A stretch of 23,320 nucleotides of DNA from an uncultured Clostridia bacterium (GCA_949739095.1 CATIYX010000115.1:1-23320); one strand, 5' to 3'. Positions 1 to 7,500 are shown, counted from the stretch's first letter. Made by a program: numbers and translations. Notes: a model not told the origin generated them from the letters alone.

Positions 1-79
1 AAAATTCCGTTCGGAAATCAACAAGAATTCTCTCGCCTTTGTCATCCATGTCCATCCATGATGCTTTTTGTTCGTTCAT
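1..79 (-). CDS. N-terminus of an unrecognised protein, cut by the window edge
   Basis: An ATG at 79-77 on the minus strand follows an AAAGGAG Shine-Dalgarno by a suitable gap and opens 26 codons without a stop before the window ends. The peptide is acidic and starts MNEQKASWMDMDDKGERI. A well-formed SigA promoter lies about 45 bp upstream, so this is very likely a real gene. I do not recognise the family. It is divergent from the two RHH genes and shares their repeat-rich control region, so it may be regulated by them; that link is inference from position only. Confidence 0.6.
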   Translation of the reverse strand, partial: MNEQKASWMDMDDKGERILVDFRTEF

Positions 80-108
80 AATTAATCCATCTCCTTTTAG
101 TTAATAGA

Positions 109-177
109 TATACCACTTAATATTATTTTATACTACTTTATATGATTTGTCAATATAAAGAATGATTTAATGGTATA
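109..177. promoter_or_regulatory. Operator-like repeat cluster between divergent promoters
   Basis: Two direct repeats of the form TATACYACTTWATAT lie at 109-123 and 129-143, exactly 20 bp apart, that is two helical turns. A third, weaker copy in inverted orientation (reverse complement TATACCATTAAAT) lies at 165-177 over the -10 box of the RHH promoter. In addition CTTTATAT (136-143) and ATATAAAG (153-160) form a perfect 8-bp inverted repeat across the -35 box of the minus-strand promoter. Spaced repeats over both divergent promoters are typical of RHH repressor operators; binding by the adjacent RHH proteins is inferred. Confidence 0.55.
125..153 (-). promoter_or_regulatory. SigA promoter of the divergent minus-strand gene
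   Basis: Read on the minus strand, TTGACA (153-148) and TAAAAT (130-125) are separated by 17 bp, a near-consensus housekeeping promoter. The expected start of transcription is near 118, giving a leader of about 40 nt to the ATG at 79. The promoter lies inside the repeat cluster described for 109-177. Confidence 0.75.
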
Positions 178-179
178 AT
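171..179 (+). promoter_or_regulatory. Extended -10 promoter of the RHH gene pair
   Basis: TGG followed by TATAAT (174-179) is an extended -10 element. No good -35 box lies at the standard distance, consistent with an extended -10 promoter or a regulated one. Transcription would start near 186, leaving a leader of only about 11-14 nt, just enough for the AAGGAG ribosome site at 186-191. Confidence 0.5.
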
Positions 180-196
180 TTGTGCAAGGAGATGAT

Positions 197-364
197 ATGA
201 TGAAGCCTTTGAAAAAGAAAGTGAGTATTACTATTGATGAAGATGTAGATAAGGATATTAGAATTTTGGCGGATAAAAATAGCAGGAGTTTTTCACAATA
301 TATCAATTTGGTATTAAAGCGACATGCAGAACATATGAAGAATAAAGAGAAGGACGGGAAATAA
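197..364 (+). CDS. Ribbon-helix-helix (Arc/CopG-type) DNA-binding protein, first of a tandem pair
   Basis: This 55-residue protein has the plan of a ribbon-helix-helix repressor. A basic N-terminus is followed by the DNA-contacting strand KKKVSITIDEDV, helix A (DKDIRILADKN), the turn with SRSFSQYI, and helix B (NLVLKRHAEH). Such proteins are dimeric transcription repressors, often antitoxins or plasmid copy-control factors. The start is ATG 197 or the adjacent ATG 200; both follow AAGGAG (186-191) at 5 and 8 nt, and an earlier in-frame GTG at 182 lies upstream of that site. The stop is 2 bp before the next gene, with which it forms an operon. No toxin gene follows, so an antitoxin role cannot be claimed. 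It probably represses its own divergent control region. Confidence 0.75.
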   Translation: MMKPLKKKVSITIDEDVDKDIRILADKNSRSFSQYINLVLKRHAEHMKNKEKDGK

Positions 365-366
365 AA

Positions 367-531
367 ATGGATATAATGAAATCAAAAAAGAAACGAATCA
401 GCATAACGTTAGACCCAGAGGTGGTGCAGAAGATAAGCAAACTGGCAGAGGAAGATGACAGGTCATTATCGCAATTTGTGAATATCATTTTAAAAGAGTA
501 TCTTGTCCGGCAAGAAAAATCAGAACTATAA
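367..531 (+). CDS. Second ribbon-helix-helix protein, paralogue of the preceding gene
   Basis: A 54-codon gene starts with ATG only 2 bp after the stop of the first RHH gene, with an AAGGA ribosome site inside that gene's end. The protein repeats the same plan: KKKRISITLDPEVVQKI, a helix, then DRSLSQFVNIILKEYL. The shared positions (KKK, SIT, LA, RS-SQ, N, LK) show that the two genes arose by duplication. RHH proteins act as dimers and bind DNA as dimer pairs, so the two could form homo- or heterodimers on the repeats at 109-177. No partner toxin is visible downstream. The reading frame and homology are plain; the target is inferred. Confidence 0.75.
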   Translation: MDIMKSKKKRISITLDPEVVQKISKLAEEDDRSLSQFVNIILKEYLVRQEKSEL

Positions 532-566
532 CGGGTTGATAAAACAGAAAAAGAAGCATATTATAA

Positions 567-719
567 AAAGCAGATAAGTGTGAACTGTTCTTGGAAGTTT
601 ACCGGAAACGTATATGGTTGAGAATAACCGCGTACTCTTATGCCTATGTTGCATTTATGAAATATGTTAAAACAAAACAGAGTCCTTTCCGGTCGGAAAG
701 GACTTTGTTTTATAGGTAA
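567..719 (+). pseudogene. Possible decayed ORF remnant between the RHH pair and araC
   Basis: From 567 to 719 a frame without a good start encodes a basic, aromatic-rich peptide (ELFLEVYRKRIWLRITA, then YSYAYVAFMKYVKTK). The codons just upstream in another frame (DKTEKEAYYKKQI) look like continuing protein sequence, as if a frameshift separates the two. The last part overlaps the terminator hairpin at 674-711, so it is not an intact gene. I do not recognise the family. It could be chance. Confidence 0.2.
674..711. terminator. Strong bidirectional-looking terminator hairpin
   Basis: A 17-bp stem (674-690 with 695-711), broken only by one G-T pair, closes a 4-base loop. The stem ends are A-rich on the left and T-rich on the right, as in bidirectional intrinsic terminators. 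It ends the RHH operon about 140 bp after its last stop and insulates araC. Confidence 0.75.
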
Positions 720-926
720 AAAAAGAGACCCATGTCGGCGAAGAAAACCGGCACAGGTCAGACTGATACAATGGCTAGTATAATACAGAACCTAAGAAAA
801 GTCAATAGATGTCATGAAAATGTAATAATAAAATAAAGAAAATGGTATTCATAACTGCAAAAATGGGGAAGTGTGACATATTTTTCAGGAAACAGTGTGA
901 ATTTTGCGACAGACGCAAAATATCTC

Positions 927-954
927 TTGCACATTTTTGAAAACGTGATACAAT
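927..954 (+). promoter_or_regulatory. SigA promoter of the araC-type gene
   Basis: TTGCAC (927-932) and TACAAT (949-954) are 16 bp apart, and TG at 946-947 makes an extended -10. Transcription should start near 961, within the inverted repeat at 947-977. Just upstream, TTTTGCG (902-908) and CGCAAAA (914-920) form a perfect 7-bp inverted repeat, a further possible regulator site. Confidence 0.7.
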
Positions 955-977
955 AGACATAGAAGGTCTATTGTATC
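947..977. promoter_or_regulatory. Perfect 12-bp inverted repeat over the araC start site
   Basis: GATACAATAGAC (947-958) and GTCTATTGTATC (966-977) are exact reverse complements with a 7-bp spacer. The left arm contains the -10 box and the right arm lies in the first transcribed bases. It may be a repressor or autoregulation operator. The same arrangement recurs at the trpB promoter (12189-12215). Confidence 0.7.
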
Positions 978-1018
978 AGCAGAGTGAACATCTTTAAGAA
1001 AAAAAGGGCGGTGAGCGG

Positions 1019-1915
1019 ATGGAAAGAAAGCAGCTTCAAGATTATATGCGCGGAGAGGAAACAATTTTCATGAATCGGTTTGTGGAACCGGTCGTTCAGC
1101 CGCCGCACACACATAGTTTTTTGGAACTGGAATATGTGATTTCCGGCGAAGGTATCCATCAGGTTGGCGGTACGGAAATTCCGGTCAGCAGCGGATATGC
1201 GTTTTTCACCAATTTCGATACGCCGCATTGCTTTTTATCGGCGGACGAAAACAACCCCATCATTCTCTATAATTGTGTATTTACACCGGAATCCTTGAAA
1301 GGCGCGGGACTGAATTTTCAGGAGTTTGCCGCTGTGGCGAATGATATGCTCTATAAAATCATTTTTCCGCAGGAGTTTAAAAATACGCCCTTTCTTTCGG
1401 TATTTGACAGCGATTTAAAACTCAAACGGCTCTTTGAAATCATGTATCAGGAATATACGCAAGCACAGGGAGGCTATAACAGTGTGCTGCTGGGCTGTTT
1501 GATGCAACTTTTGGTTTATTTCATGCGCGGGTATGAACATCAAAATGCCGCTGTGAACCATGCGAAAGCGGTGCAGGCAAAATATATCGCCGGTGTGATG
1601 AAATATATTGAAAACAACTATGCGGAGAAAATTTCCCTGCAAGAACTGGCACGCATTGCATTGCTCAGCCCCAATCACCTATGCAAGGTGTTTAAAGAAG
1701 CGGCGGGAATCACAGTTTCGGAATATATTCAAAAACTGCGTCTGGATAAGGCGTGCAGACTACTTTCGGATACCAACATGACGCTGGCAGAAATTGCTGT
1801 TGAGGTAGGGTATCAGGATGTGGGCTATTTGCGGCGGATGTTTAAAAAAGAGCTCGGACAAACGCCATCGAAATATCGCGCACAAAAAACGGAAAATCAA
1901 CATGGCACATCGTAA
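1019..1915 (+). CDS. AraC-family transcription regulator, probably of the rhamnose genes
   Basis: A 298-residue two-domain regulator. The N-terminal part (about 20-110) is an AraC-type cupin, seen in PPHTHSFLELEYVISGEG, the usual HxHxxxEL effector-pocket pattern. The C-terminal 100 residues carry two helix-turn-helix motifs: SLQELARIALLSPNHLCKVFK, and AEIAVEVGYQDVGYLRRMFKKELGQTPSKYR with the family GY-D-YL-R-FK signature. The length is standard. The start is ATG 1019; the ribosome site is weak (AAAGGGCGG). Its promoter carries a perfect inverted repeat at 947-977. The gene lies 221 bp ahead of the ASRT and rhamnose isomerase genes in the same direction, so activation of those genes in response to L-rhamnose or a rhamnoside is the natural inference. 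The effector cannot be read from sequence. Confidence 0.85.
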   Translation: MERKQLQDYMRGEETIFMNRFVEPVVQPPHTHSFLELEYVISGEGIHQVGGTEIPVSSGYAFFTNFDTPHCFLSADENNPIILYNCVFTPESLKGAGLNFQEFAAVANDMLYKIIFPQEFKNTPFLSVFDSDLKLKRLFEIMYQEYTQAQGGYNSVLLGCLMQLLVYFMRGYEHQNAAVNHAKAVQAKYIAGVMKYIENNYAEKISLQELARIALLSPNHLCKVFKEAAGITVSEYIQKLRLDKACRLLSDTNMTLAEIAVEVGYQDVGYLRRMFKKELGQTPSKYRAQKTENQHGTS

Positions 1916-1993
1916 GATTGTGCCTTTTTTCTTTGCTCTGAATTTGTTACAATCTAACTATACTGTTTCCTATGGAGAAGCGGGCCAAACTGT

Positions 1994-2107
1994 GTGAAAA
2001 AAGTATTCGATTCAAGTGACTTATTCTTCTGCGGCACTACAGCAGTGTTTGAAACGCTGGAAGGAAAACGGATGGAACTTGGTTTCGGGGTATACATCAA
2101 ATGTTGA
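1994..2107 (+). other. Region between araC and the ASRT gene with a doubtful 37-codon ORF
   Basis: The 221 bp between the two genes contain a GTG-initiated frame (1994-2107) for a 37-residue peptide beginning MKKVFDSSDLFFCG and ending FGVYIKC. The composition looks protein-like but no convincing ribosome site precedes it (GGAG is 15 nt away). It may be a small gene, a remnant, or chance. The -10-like TATACT near 1959 lacks a proper -35, as expected if the downstream genes need an activator such as the AraC protein. Confidence 0.2.
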
Positions 2108-2136
2108 TGTTTTTTGGTAAATAGGAGGAGAGAATC

Positions 2137-2502
2137 ATGCTCGGTAAAACGGAATGGGCAATTAGCGATGGGTTTATGAGTGCCAGTAACAGCGGCGGTT
2201 ATGACAGTCATGAGGCGGTTTGTGTGCTAAACCTTTCGGATAAAACTGCCAACGTTGCCATTACGGTCTATTTTGAGGACAGCGAGCCATTGACAGGGTT
2301 TACTGCCCGATGCGGTGCGGCACGGACGAATCACATCCGCCTGGACAAAATCAAAAATGCAAACGGTATGCCGATTCCAAAGGAAAAACCCTATGCCCTG
2401 CTGGTGCAAAGCGATGTACCTATCGTAGTACAGCACAGCAGGATGGATGTTACACAGGCGGATATGACGCTGATGTCCACCATTGCGTATACAAACAGAT
2501 AA
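2137..2502 (+). CDS. ASRT family (sensory rhodopsin transducer-like, PF07100) protein
   Basis: A 121-residue protein recognisable from its N-terminal KTEWAISDGFMS, the SHEAVCVLNLSDKTANVAITVYFED strand pattern, the R-T-H-RLD segment and the C-terminal VPIVVQHSRMD then STIAY. These are the landmarks of the ASRT family, a small all-beta protein first described as the partner of Anabaena sensory rhodopsin. Most members, as here, occur in bacteria without rhodopsin and often beside sugar-metabolism genes, so the transducer name is misleading. A role in carbohydrate sensing or binding is plausible but unproven. The start is fixed by AGGAGGAG just upstream of ATG 2137. It is 72 bp upstream of rhamnose isomerase, in the same direction and probably the same operon. 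Confidence 0.85.
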   Translation: MLGKTEWAISDGFMSASNSGGYDSHEAVCVLNLSDKTANVAITVYFEDSEPLTGFTARCGAARTNHIRLDKIKNANGMPIPKEKPYALLVQSDVPIVVQHSRMDVTQADMTLMSTIAYTNR

Positions 2503-2574
2503 AAAACTTGTAGCCTTGCCTTATTCGCCCACGGATAAAGGTGATGGGAGAAAAATATCGTGGGAGGAAAGGTT

Positions 2575-3828
2575 ATGGTCAACATGACGCAAAATTATGA
2601 AGAGGCAAAAAAAGCATATGCTGCAGTGGGGGTGGATACCGAAGCAGCGATTCAGGCGGTGCTGGATAAATCCATATCCATCCACTGCTGGCAAGGAGAT
2701 GATGTTCACGGATTTGAAGGTGTGGAAGAACTGAGCGGTGGAATTGCAACCACAGGCAACTACCCAGGGTGTGCCCGCAACCCACAGGAGCTGATGGCGG
2801 ACTTTGATGTGGCGCTGTCTTTGATTCCGGGCAAACATCGCATCAATATTCACGCGTCCTATGCTATCACGGAGGAAAAGCCTGACCGCGATGCGTTGAA
2901 ACCGGAACATTTCGGGGCGTGGATAGACTATGCAAAGCAGCGCGGGTTGGGAATTGATTTTAACCCCACGCTGTTTTCCCACCCCAAAGCGGCAGATAGT
3001 CTGACGCTTTCTCATCCGGATAAAGAAATTCGTGATTTTTGGATTCGCCATGTCAAGGCATGCAGAGAAATTGCTGCTTATATCGGAAAAGAACTGGGAA
3101 CGCCCTGTTTAAATAATATTTGGATTCCGGATGGGTATAAAGAAATTCCAGCGGACCGTCTCGGACCGCGTATGCGACTGAAAGTGGCGTTAGACGAAAT
3201 TTTTGCTGTGAAATATGACCCGAACTATCTGATTGACTGTGTAGAATCAAAGGTGTTTGGCATTGGTGTAGAAGCATATACGGTAGGGTCCAATGAATTT
3301 TACCTCAGCTATGCAGCAAAAAATGGTATTTATTATTTGTTGGATAATGGACATTTTCATCCGACAGAAATGGTTTCGGATAAAATTCCGGCACTGCTAA
3401 GCATGTTTGACAAAGTCCCGCTGCATGTGACAAGACCCATGCGCTGGGACAGTGACCATGTCGTCCTTTTGCAGGATGAAGTACGGGAGATTGCGAAAGA
3501 AATTGTGCGTAACGATGCCATGGATAAAGTATTGATTGGTCTTGACTATTTCGATGCAAGTATTAACCGTGTATCCGCATGGGTGGTTGGCGTTAGGAAT
3601 ATGCAAAAAGCATTGCTGGAGGCGTTGCTGCTGCCGAACGCACAATTGAAGAAATTACAGGATACGGCGCAGTTCTCAGAAATGATGATGTTAAGCGAGG
3701 AAATGAAACTGTTTCCACTTGGTGCTGTATGGCAGGAACTTTGTCGCCGCGCAGACGTACCGGCAGGTATGGAGTGGTTTGATACCGTGAAGCAATATGC
3801 AAAGGATGTTCTGCTGAGACGTAGATAA
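2575..3828 (+). CDS. rhaA: L-rhamnose isomerase
   Basis: This cytoplasmic enzyme interconverts L-rhamnose and L-rhamnulose, the first step of L-rhamnose breakdown, using Mn2+. The 417-residue protein has the family length. Hallmarks include SIHCWQGDDVHGFE near the N-terminus, CVESKVFGIGVEAYTVGS (E224), LLDNGHFHPTE (D257, H260), the segment H284-VTRPMRW-D292-S-D294, and IGLDYFD (D324). These acidic and histidine positions match, with a shift of 10, the metal ligands I recall for the E. coli enzyme. I chose ATG 2575 because GGAGGAAAGG (2563-2572) lies ideally before it; a GTG at 2560 would sit upstream of that site. No rhaB or rhaD gene follows, so later steps must be encoded elsewhere. Confidence 0.95.
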   Translation: MVNMTQNYEEAKKAYAAVGVDTEAAIQAVLDKSISIHCWQGDDVHGFEGVEELSGGIATTGNYPGCARNPQELMADFDVALSLIPGKHRINIHASYAITEEKPDRDALKPEHFGAWIDYAKQRGLGIDFNPTLFSHPKAADSLTLSHPDKEIRDFWIRHVKACREIAAYIGKELGTPCLNNIWIPDGYKEIPADRLGPRMRLKVALDEIFAVKYDPNYLIDCVESKVFGIGVEAYTVGSNEFYLSYAAKNGIYYLLDNGHFHPTEMVSDKIPALLSMFDKVPLHVTRPMRWDSDHVVLLQDEVREIAKEIVRNDAMDKVLIGLDYFDASINRVSAWVVGVRNMQKALLEALLLPNAQLKKLQDTAQFSEMMMLSEEMKLFPLGAVWQELCRRADVPAGMEWFDTVKQYAKDVLLRRR

Positions 3829-3948
3829 CAGATAAAGCAGAAAAATATATGTGTGGTTTAATATAAAAACATTACTTCATTTGTTCCGGTATCTGAAAAA
3901 CGCATAAAATAAGGACTAAAAATTCTCTAAGTGCTCAATTATATAGCA

Positions 3949-3987
3949 AAAGAGATACAGGCATTGAATTATAGCCTGTATCTCTTT
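3949..3987. terminator. Bidirectional terminator between convergent rhaA and the GH18 gene
   Basis: A perfect 14-bp stem (3949-3962 with 3974-3987) with an 11-nt loop has T-rich sequence following it on either strand. It lies between two convergent genes and can end both transcripts. The rest of 3829-4060 shows no gene. Confidence 0.8.
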
Positions 3988-4060
3988 CATTTTACGCCCT
4001 GTTTGTCGATAAATAGTAATAGTTTTCAATGCTTTCTTATTACCATTCACCTTATACGTG

Positions 4061-5773
4061 TTACGATTCTTTCTCTGTTTGCTGTTCCAAAGTCCGCCGC
4101 ACCAACGCCGCCATTTCGCCACGCGTGAGCCCTTGCTCCGGTCTGAAATTGCCTTCATATCCTTGCAAAATTCCTGCACCGGCAAGCGCAGTAATTTCCT
4201 CATACGACCAGCGGTTTTCCGCTACGTCTGCAAATGCCGGTTTTTGACTGCCGCTCGTGTCTATCTGAATCATCCGCGCCAACAAAACTGCCATTTCTTC
4301 CCGGCTCATATGTTCCTCGGGTCGGAAAGAACCGTCCGGATATCCCTGCAGCAGTCCCGCTCCTACCGCCTGTTCAATTTCCGTCTGTGCCCAATGTCCG
4401 TCAATATCAGAGAACATACTTGCCGCGCGTCCGCCCTCTACAAGCTGCGGCAGCATACGCACCGCTACTGCTGCTGCCTGCGCGCGTGTGAGTGTTCCTT
4501 CCGGATCAAATAACGTATTATTGACACCTTTCATGATTCCCAGTTTGGCGGAATATACGATATCGTCTTTGGCAAAATGCTGATAAATATCTGAAAAATA
4601 TTTTCCGTTCAGCCACAGGTCATAATATTCCCATACGTCCCGCGTTTCCTGTCCTGCACTCCAGTTTCCTGCGCCTTTGAGCTGATATTTGTCCACTAAC
4701 GCCAGCTTTTCTTTGATGGAATCACTGTCCTCATACCAAATAGTATAGTTTCCTGCTGCCAGTTCTTTGCCGCCCACTACCGGTTTTTTGTCCTGCGGTT
4801 GTATCACCATCTCCAACTTGGGGCTGCGCGCTGTGCGGTCGTAGGTTTTGGTATAGGTATATTGGTTCATCCATGCCTCCACGCGGTTGTTGGACACGCC
4901 ATATCCTGTCACACTTCCGTTTTCCGCCCAAATCCTTCCAAAAAACGGAATGCCCAGCACAATTTTATCCGCCGGCACATATTGCAGAGCATATTGAATA
5001 GATCTCTCCACGAAATCCAGACTGGCAACAGGTCCGCTGGGTCCGCCTTGATAATGCTCGTCATAGCTCATGATAAACAAATGGTCCGCCGCTTCTCCTA
5101 GTGCCTGATAGTCATAGGATCCCTGCCAGCCTGTTTGCCAGCCGTTGGGGTTCGCCGCTACCGCAACAGACACTTCTTTATTTGCCGGAATTTTCTGCCG
5201 TAGTAACTGCACCAACCGGGTATACTGTGCGCGCTGTTCCTGTGTGACATTTTCAATGTCTACGTTTACGCCGTCTAAATCATAGGTTTCAATTGCCTCT
5301 GCAATTTGCTGTGCCAACTGTTCTACACGGTTCAGCGCCGCCACTCCCGCCTGCCTATCCCAGTGGTTGCTGAGAAATGGCACGACTTTTATTCCTTTTT
5401 GGTGCATGGTTTGCACAAATGCAGAATGAATTGTGTTGATTTGGAGCGCACCTGTTTCCGTGATGTCAAAATAGCTGGGCGACACCACTGCCAAAGTATC
5501 CTGCGACAGTGAAATATATTCAATCTGGTCAGCGAGCGATCCAAAATAAAGATAGCTCATAGCATAGCGCGGTCCTTTTGCCGTAATTTGAGAAAAAGGA
5601 ATGGTGAGTGCCAGAGCACCTGCCACCACAAATTTCACCATCCGAATACGGATGGTATCCGGGTATTTTTTACGTCTTGCCAGCAGCTCCCGCGCAAACT
5701 CTGTATCAAATTTATCAAAGCACAGCACAAGGTCATATATGTCGCCTTGCACCTGCTGTAATGTGGCATTCAT
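4061..5773 (-). CDS. GH18 glycosidase with three C-terminal SLH domains, membrane-anchored
   Basis: A 570-residue surface enzyme. Residues 45-65 (MVKFVVAGALALTIPFSQ) form a membrane segment after a 44-residue soluble head. Residues about 75-380 are a glycoside hydrolase 18 domain of the YaaH/SleL/YdhD type, with the catalytic motif D167-G-V-N-V-D172-I-E174 and MSYDEHY with GPVASLDF. Glu174 would be the acid catalyst. Such enzymes cleave the GlcNAc linkages of peptidoglycan or chitin. Three SLH repeats follow (about 393-445, 453-505, 513-565), with GYPDGSFRPEEHMSREEMAVLLARM as clear example in two parts: GYPDGSFRPEE and SREEMAVLLARM. They bind cell-wall polymers. The start is fixed by GGAGCGGAGG right before ATG 5773; an ATG at 5830 has no such site. 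Substrate and timing (growth or sporulation) are unknown. Confidence 0.85.
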   Translation of the reverse strand: MNATLQQVQGDIYDLVLCFDKFDTEFARELLARRKKYPDTIRIRMVKFVVAGALALTIPFSQITAKGPRYAMSYLYFGSLADQIEYISLSQDTLAVVSPSYFDITETGALQINTIHSAFVQTMHQKGIKVVPFLSNHWDRQAGVAALNRVEQLAQQIAEAIETYDLDGVNVDIENVTQEQRAQYTRLVQLLRQKIPANKEVSVAVAANPNGWQTGWQGSYDYQALGEAADHLFIMSYDEHYQGGPSGPVASLDFVERSIQYALQYVPADKIVLGIPFFGRIWAENGSVTGYGVSNNRVEAWMNQYTYTKTYDRTARSPKLEMVIQPQDKKPVVGGKELAAGNYTIWYEDSDSIKEKLALVDKYQLKGAGNWSAGQETRDVWEYYDLWLNGKYFSDIYQHFAKDDIVYSAKLGIMKGVNNTLFDPEGTLTRAQAAAVAVRMLPQLVEGGRAASMFSDIDGHWAQTEIEQAVGAGLLQGYPDGSFRPEEHMSREEMAVLLARMIQIDTSGSQKPAFADVAENRWSYEEITALAGAGILQGYEGNFRPEQGLTRGEMAALVRRTLEQQTEKES

Positions 5774-6008
5774 AGCCTCCGCTCCAATCTGTTTACATTT
5801 GTCCCTAGTTTTACCGTTTCTGCTATGCATTATTCTTTAAAAAACAAAGAAAAGTGAGACCTTTTCAAAAACTCCATATATTGGATATTCCGTCCATTAT
5901 AAAGAATTTTATTAGTCCAACTTTCTTTAACTTATATTCCATTTTTCGTTATTATTCCCTATAAATTTGAATATTTTATATATTTAATATCAAAAATTCG
6001 ATAAATAT

Positions 6009-6037
6009 TTGCATTTTTATATATTTTATGATATAAT
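6009..6037 (+). promoter_or_regulatory. SigA promoter of the DUF262-HNH gene
   Basis: TTGCAT (6009-6014) and TATAAT (6032-6037) are 17 bp apart with TG at 6029-6030 as extended -10. The start of transcription should fall near 6044, only some 16 nt before the start codon. The very AT-rich stretch 5831-6008 contains no gene that I can see. Confidence 0.75.
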
Positions 6038-6059
6038 AATACAAAATCCAAGGAGGTGT

Positions 6060-7337
6060 ATGAAGAATATGGACGGCTATACTGGCGTAAAAGTACATAC
6101 CGTGACAAAAGATTTACCCTTGTCCCAATTAAAGGACATGTGTGATGCCAATGATATCATAACAAACCCTGACTATCAACGTAATTATATTTATGATATA
6201 AAGCGTGCTTCTAGTTTAATAGAGTCTATTTTATTGGGAATTCCTATTCCCGTTGTTTATTTGTCGGAAGAAGAAAATGGTACCTATTCTGTGATTGACG
6301 GTCAACAACGTATCACATCATTTGTAAATTATTTGAAAAATGAATATCGTTTATCAGGTTTAACAGAATTAAGTCAATTAAATGGCAAATATTTTAAAGA
6401 TTTGGAAAAAGATGTTCAAAGAAAGCTAAATTTTAGTTCTATAAAAGCTATCTGCCTTGATAAAGATTCACAAGAGCTGAAATATGAAATCTTTTCTCGT
6501 CTCAATCAAGGATCCATATCTCTGAGACCTCAAGAACTTCGCAATTGCATATATCGTGGTAGCTTTAATGATATGTTAAAAGATATCGCTCAAAATAATA
6601 AGTTGCTGCCGCTTTTGTTCCATGACCAAAACACAAGAAGTTCTTATGAAGAAAGAATTTTACGTTTTTTTGTGTTACGGGAGTCTATGATTCTGAATAC
6701 CACTTATGTTAATGCAATGAATCAATATATGGAAATCCACCAAAATGATAAAGAATCAGATATCTATAAAGCTAAGACTCTATTTAACGGAACAATTGAT
6801 ATGATAAAACAAATATTAGGTGAAAACGCATTTTTTTCCTATGGTTCCAAAAAGAGGAAAAAGTTCAACGGCGCTGTTTATGATTCTATCATGATACCAT
6901 TCTCGTTTTATGAAAAACATGAACTGATTGCAAAAGCAGATATCATTCGGACTGAAATAGCGAACATTAAAATGACGGATAAAGAATATCAGGCAAACGT
7001 ATATGCAGGTACTAATGCGCGTCCCAAAGTCTTTGCCCGAATCGGGAAAATATGGGATTTACTGATTAATGTTATCGGAAAAAACGGAATGAACCCAGAA
7101 AACCGTTTCTTTGAAAATAATATCAAAAAACAACTATTCCATTCGGGATATCTATGCAGTTATTGCGGTAATGAAATTTTGCAATATGAAGACTGTGAAA
7201 TTGACCATATCATTCCATTTTCAAAAGGTGGTTCCACCGATATTTCAAACGCCCAATTGTTACATCGATATTGCAATCAGCATAAAAACAATCATCTACA
7301 GAATTCTATTTTTGATTCTACTCCAACTGGCGATTGA
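6060..7337 (+). CDS. DUF262 (GmrSD/ParB-like) protein fused to an HNH nuclease
   Basis: A 425-residue cytoplasmic protein. The N-terminal half is a DUF262 domain: NPDYQRNYIYD, then SLIESILLGIPIPVVYLSE and the signature D80-G-Q-Q-R84, which in related proteins is linked to nucleotide hydrolysis. The C-terminus is an HNH nuclease with C366-SY-C369, the core D382-H383-IIPFSKGG, then N and H-x3-C residues of the zinc/metal fold. The pairing is typical of GmrSD-like type IV restriction and related anti-phage nucleases such as BrxU, which are larger. Start: AAGGAGGTG is 3 nt before ATG 6060 and 12 nt before ATG 6069, so either is possible. The gene stands alone with its own promoter and terminator and has much more AT-rich codons than rhaA or trpB, suggesting acquisition by transfer. 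Confidence 0.8.
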   Translation: MKNMDGYTGVKVHTVTKDLPLSQLKDMCDANDIITNPDYQRNYIYDIKRASSLIESILLGIPIPVVYLSEEENGTYSVIDGQQRITSFVNYLKNEYRLSGLTELSQLNGKYFKDLEKDVQRKLNFSSIKAICLDKDSQELKYEIFSRLNQGSISLRPQELRNCIYRGSFNDMLKDIAQNNKLLPLLFHDQNTRSSYEERILRFFVLRESMILNTTYVNAMNQYMEIHQNDKESDIYKAKTLFNGTIDMIKQILGENAFFSYGSKKRKKFNGAVYDSIMIPFSFYEKHELIAKADIIRTEIANIKMTDKEYQANVYAGTNARPKVFARIGKIWDLLINVIGKNGMNPENRFFENNIKKQLFHSGYLCSYCGNEILQYEDCEIDHIIPFSKGGSTDISNAQLLHRYCNQHKNNHLQNSIFDSTPTGD

Positions 7338-7450
7338 CGGCTTGTGCTATCGTCTTTACAGCAACAGAGCAACTCAAATTTGGATATATCGATGTGCTGC
7401 ATGCCCTAAAATCTCATACATAACCTTTTCTATCCTGAATCTCAAAAATA

Positions 7451-7500
7451 AAAAAAGTAACTGCTTTTTCAATTCGGACATAGCGGTTACTTTTTTCTTT
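7451..7500 (+). terminator. Terminator of the DUF262-HNH gene
   Basis: A 14-bp stem (7451-7464 with 7483-7496), one pair being G-T, ends in a long T-tract on the plus strand. It lies about 115 bp after the stop codon. Confidence 0.75.

Noticed and set aside
182..531. RHH genes as antitoxins of a toxin-antitoxin system.
   Set aside because: No toxin-like gene follows; 532-1018 contains only a remnant and a terminator. The divergent gene at 1-79 is too incomplete to judge.
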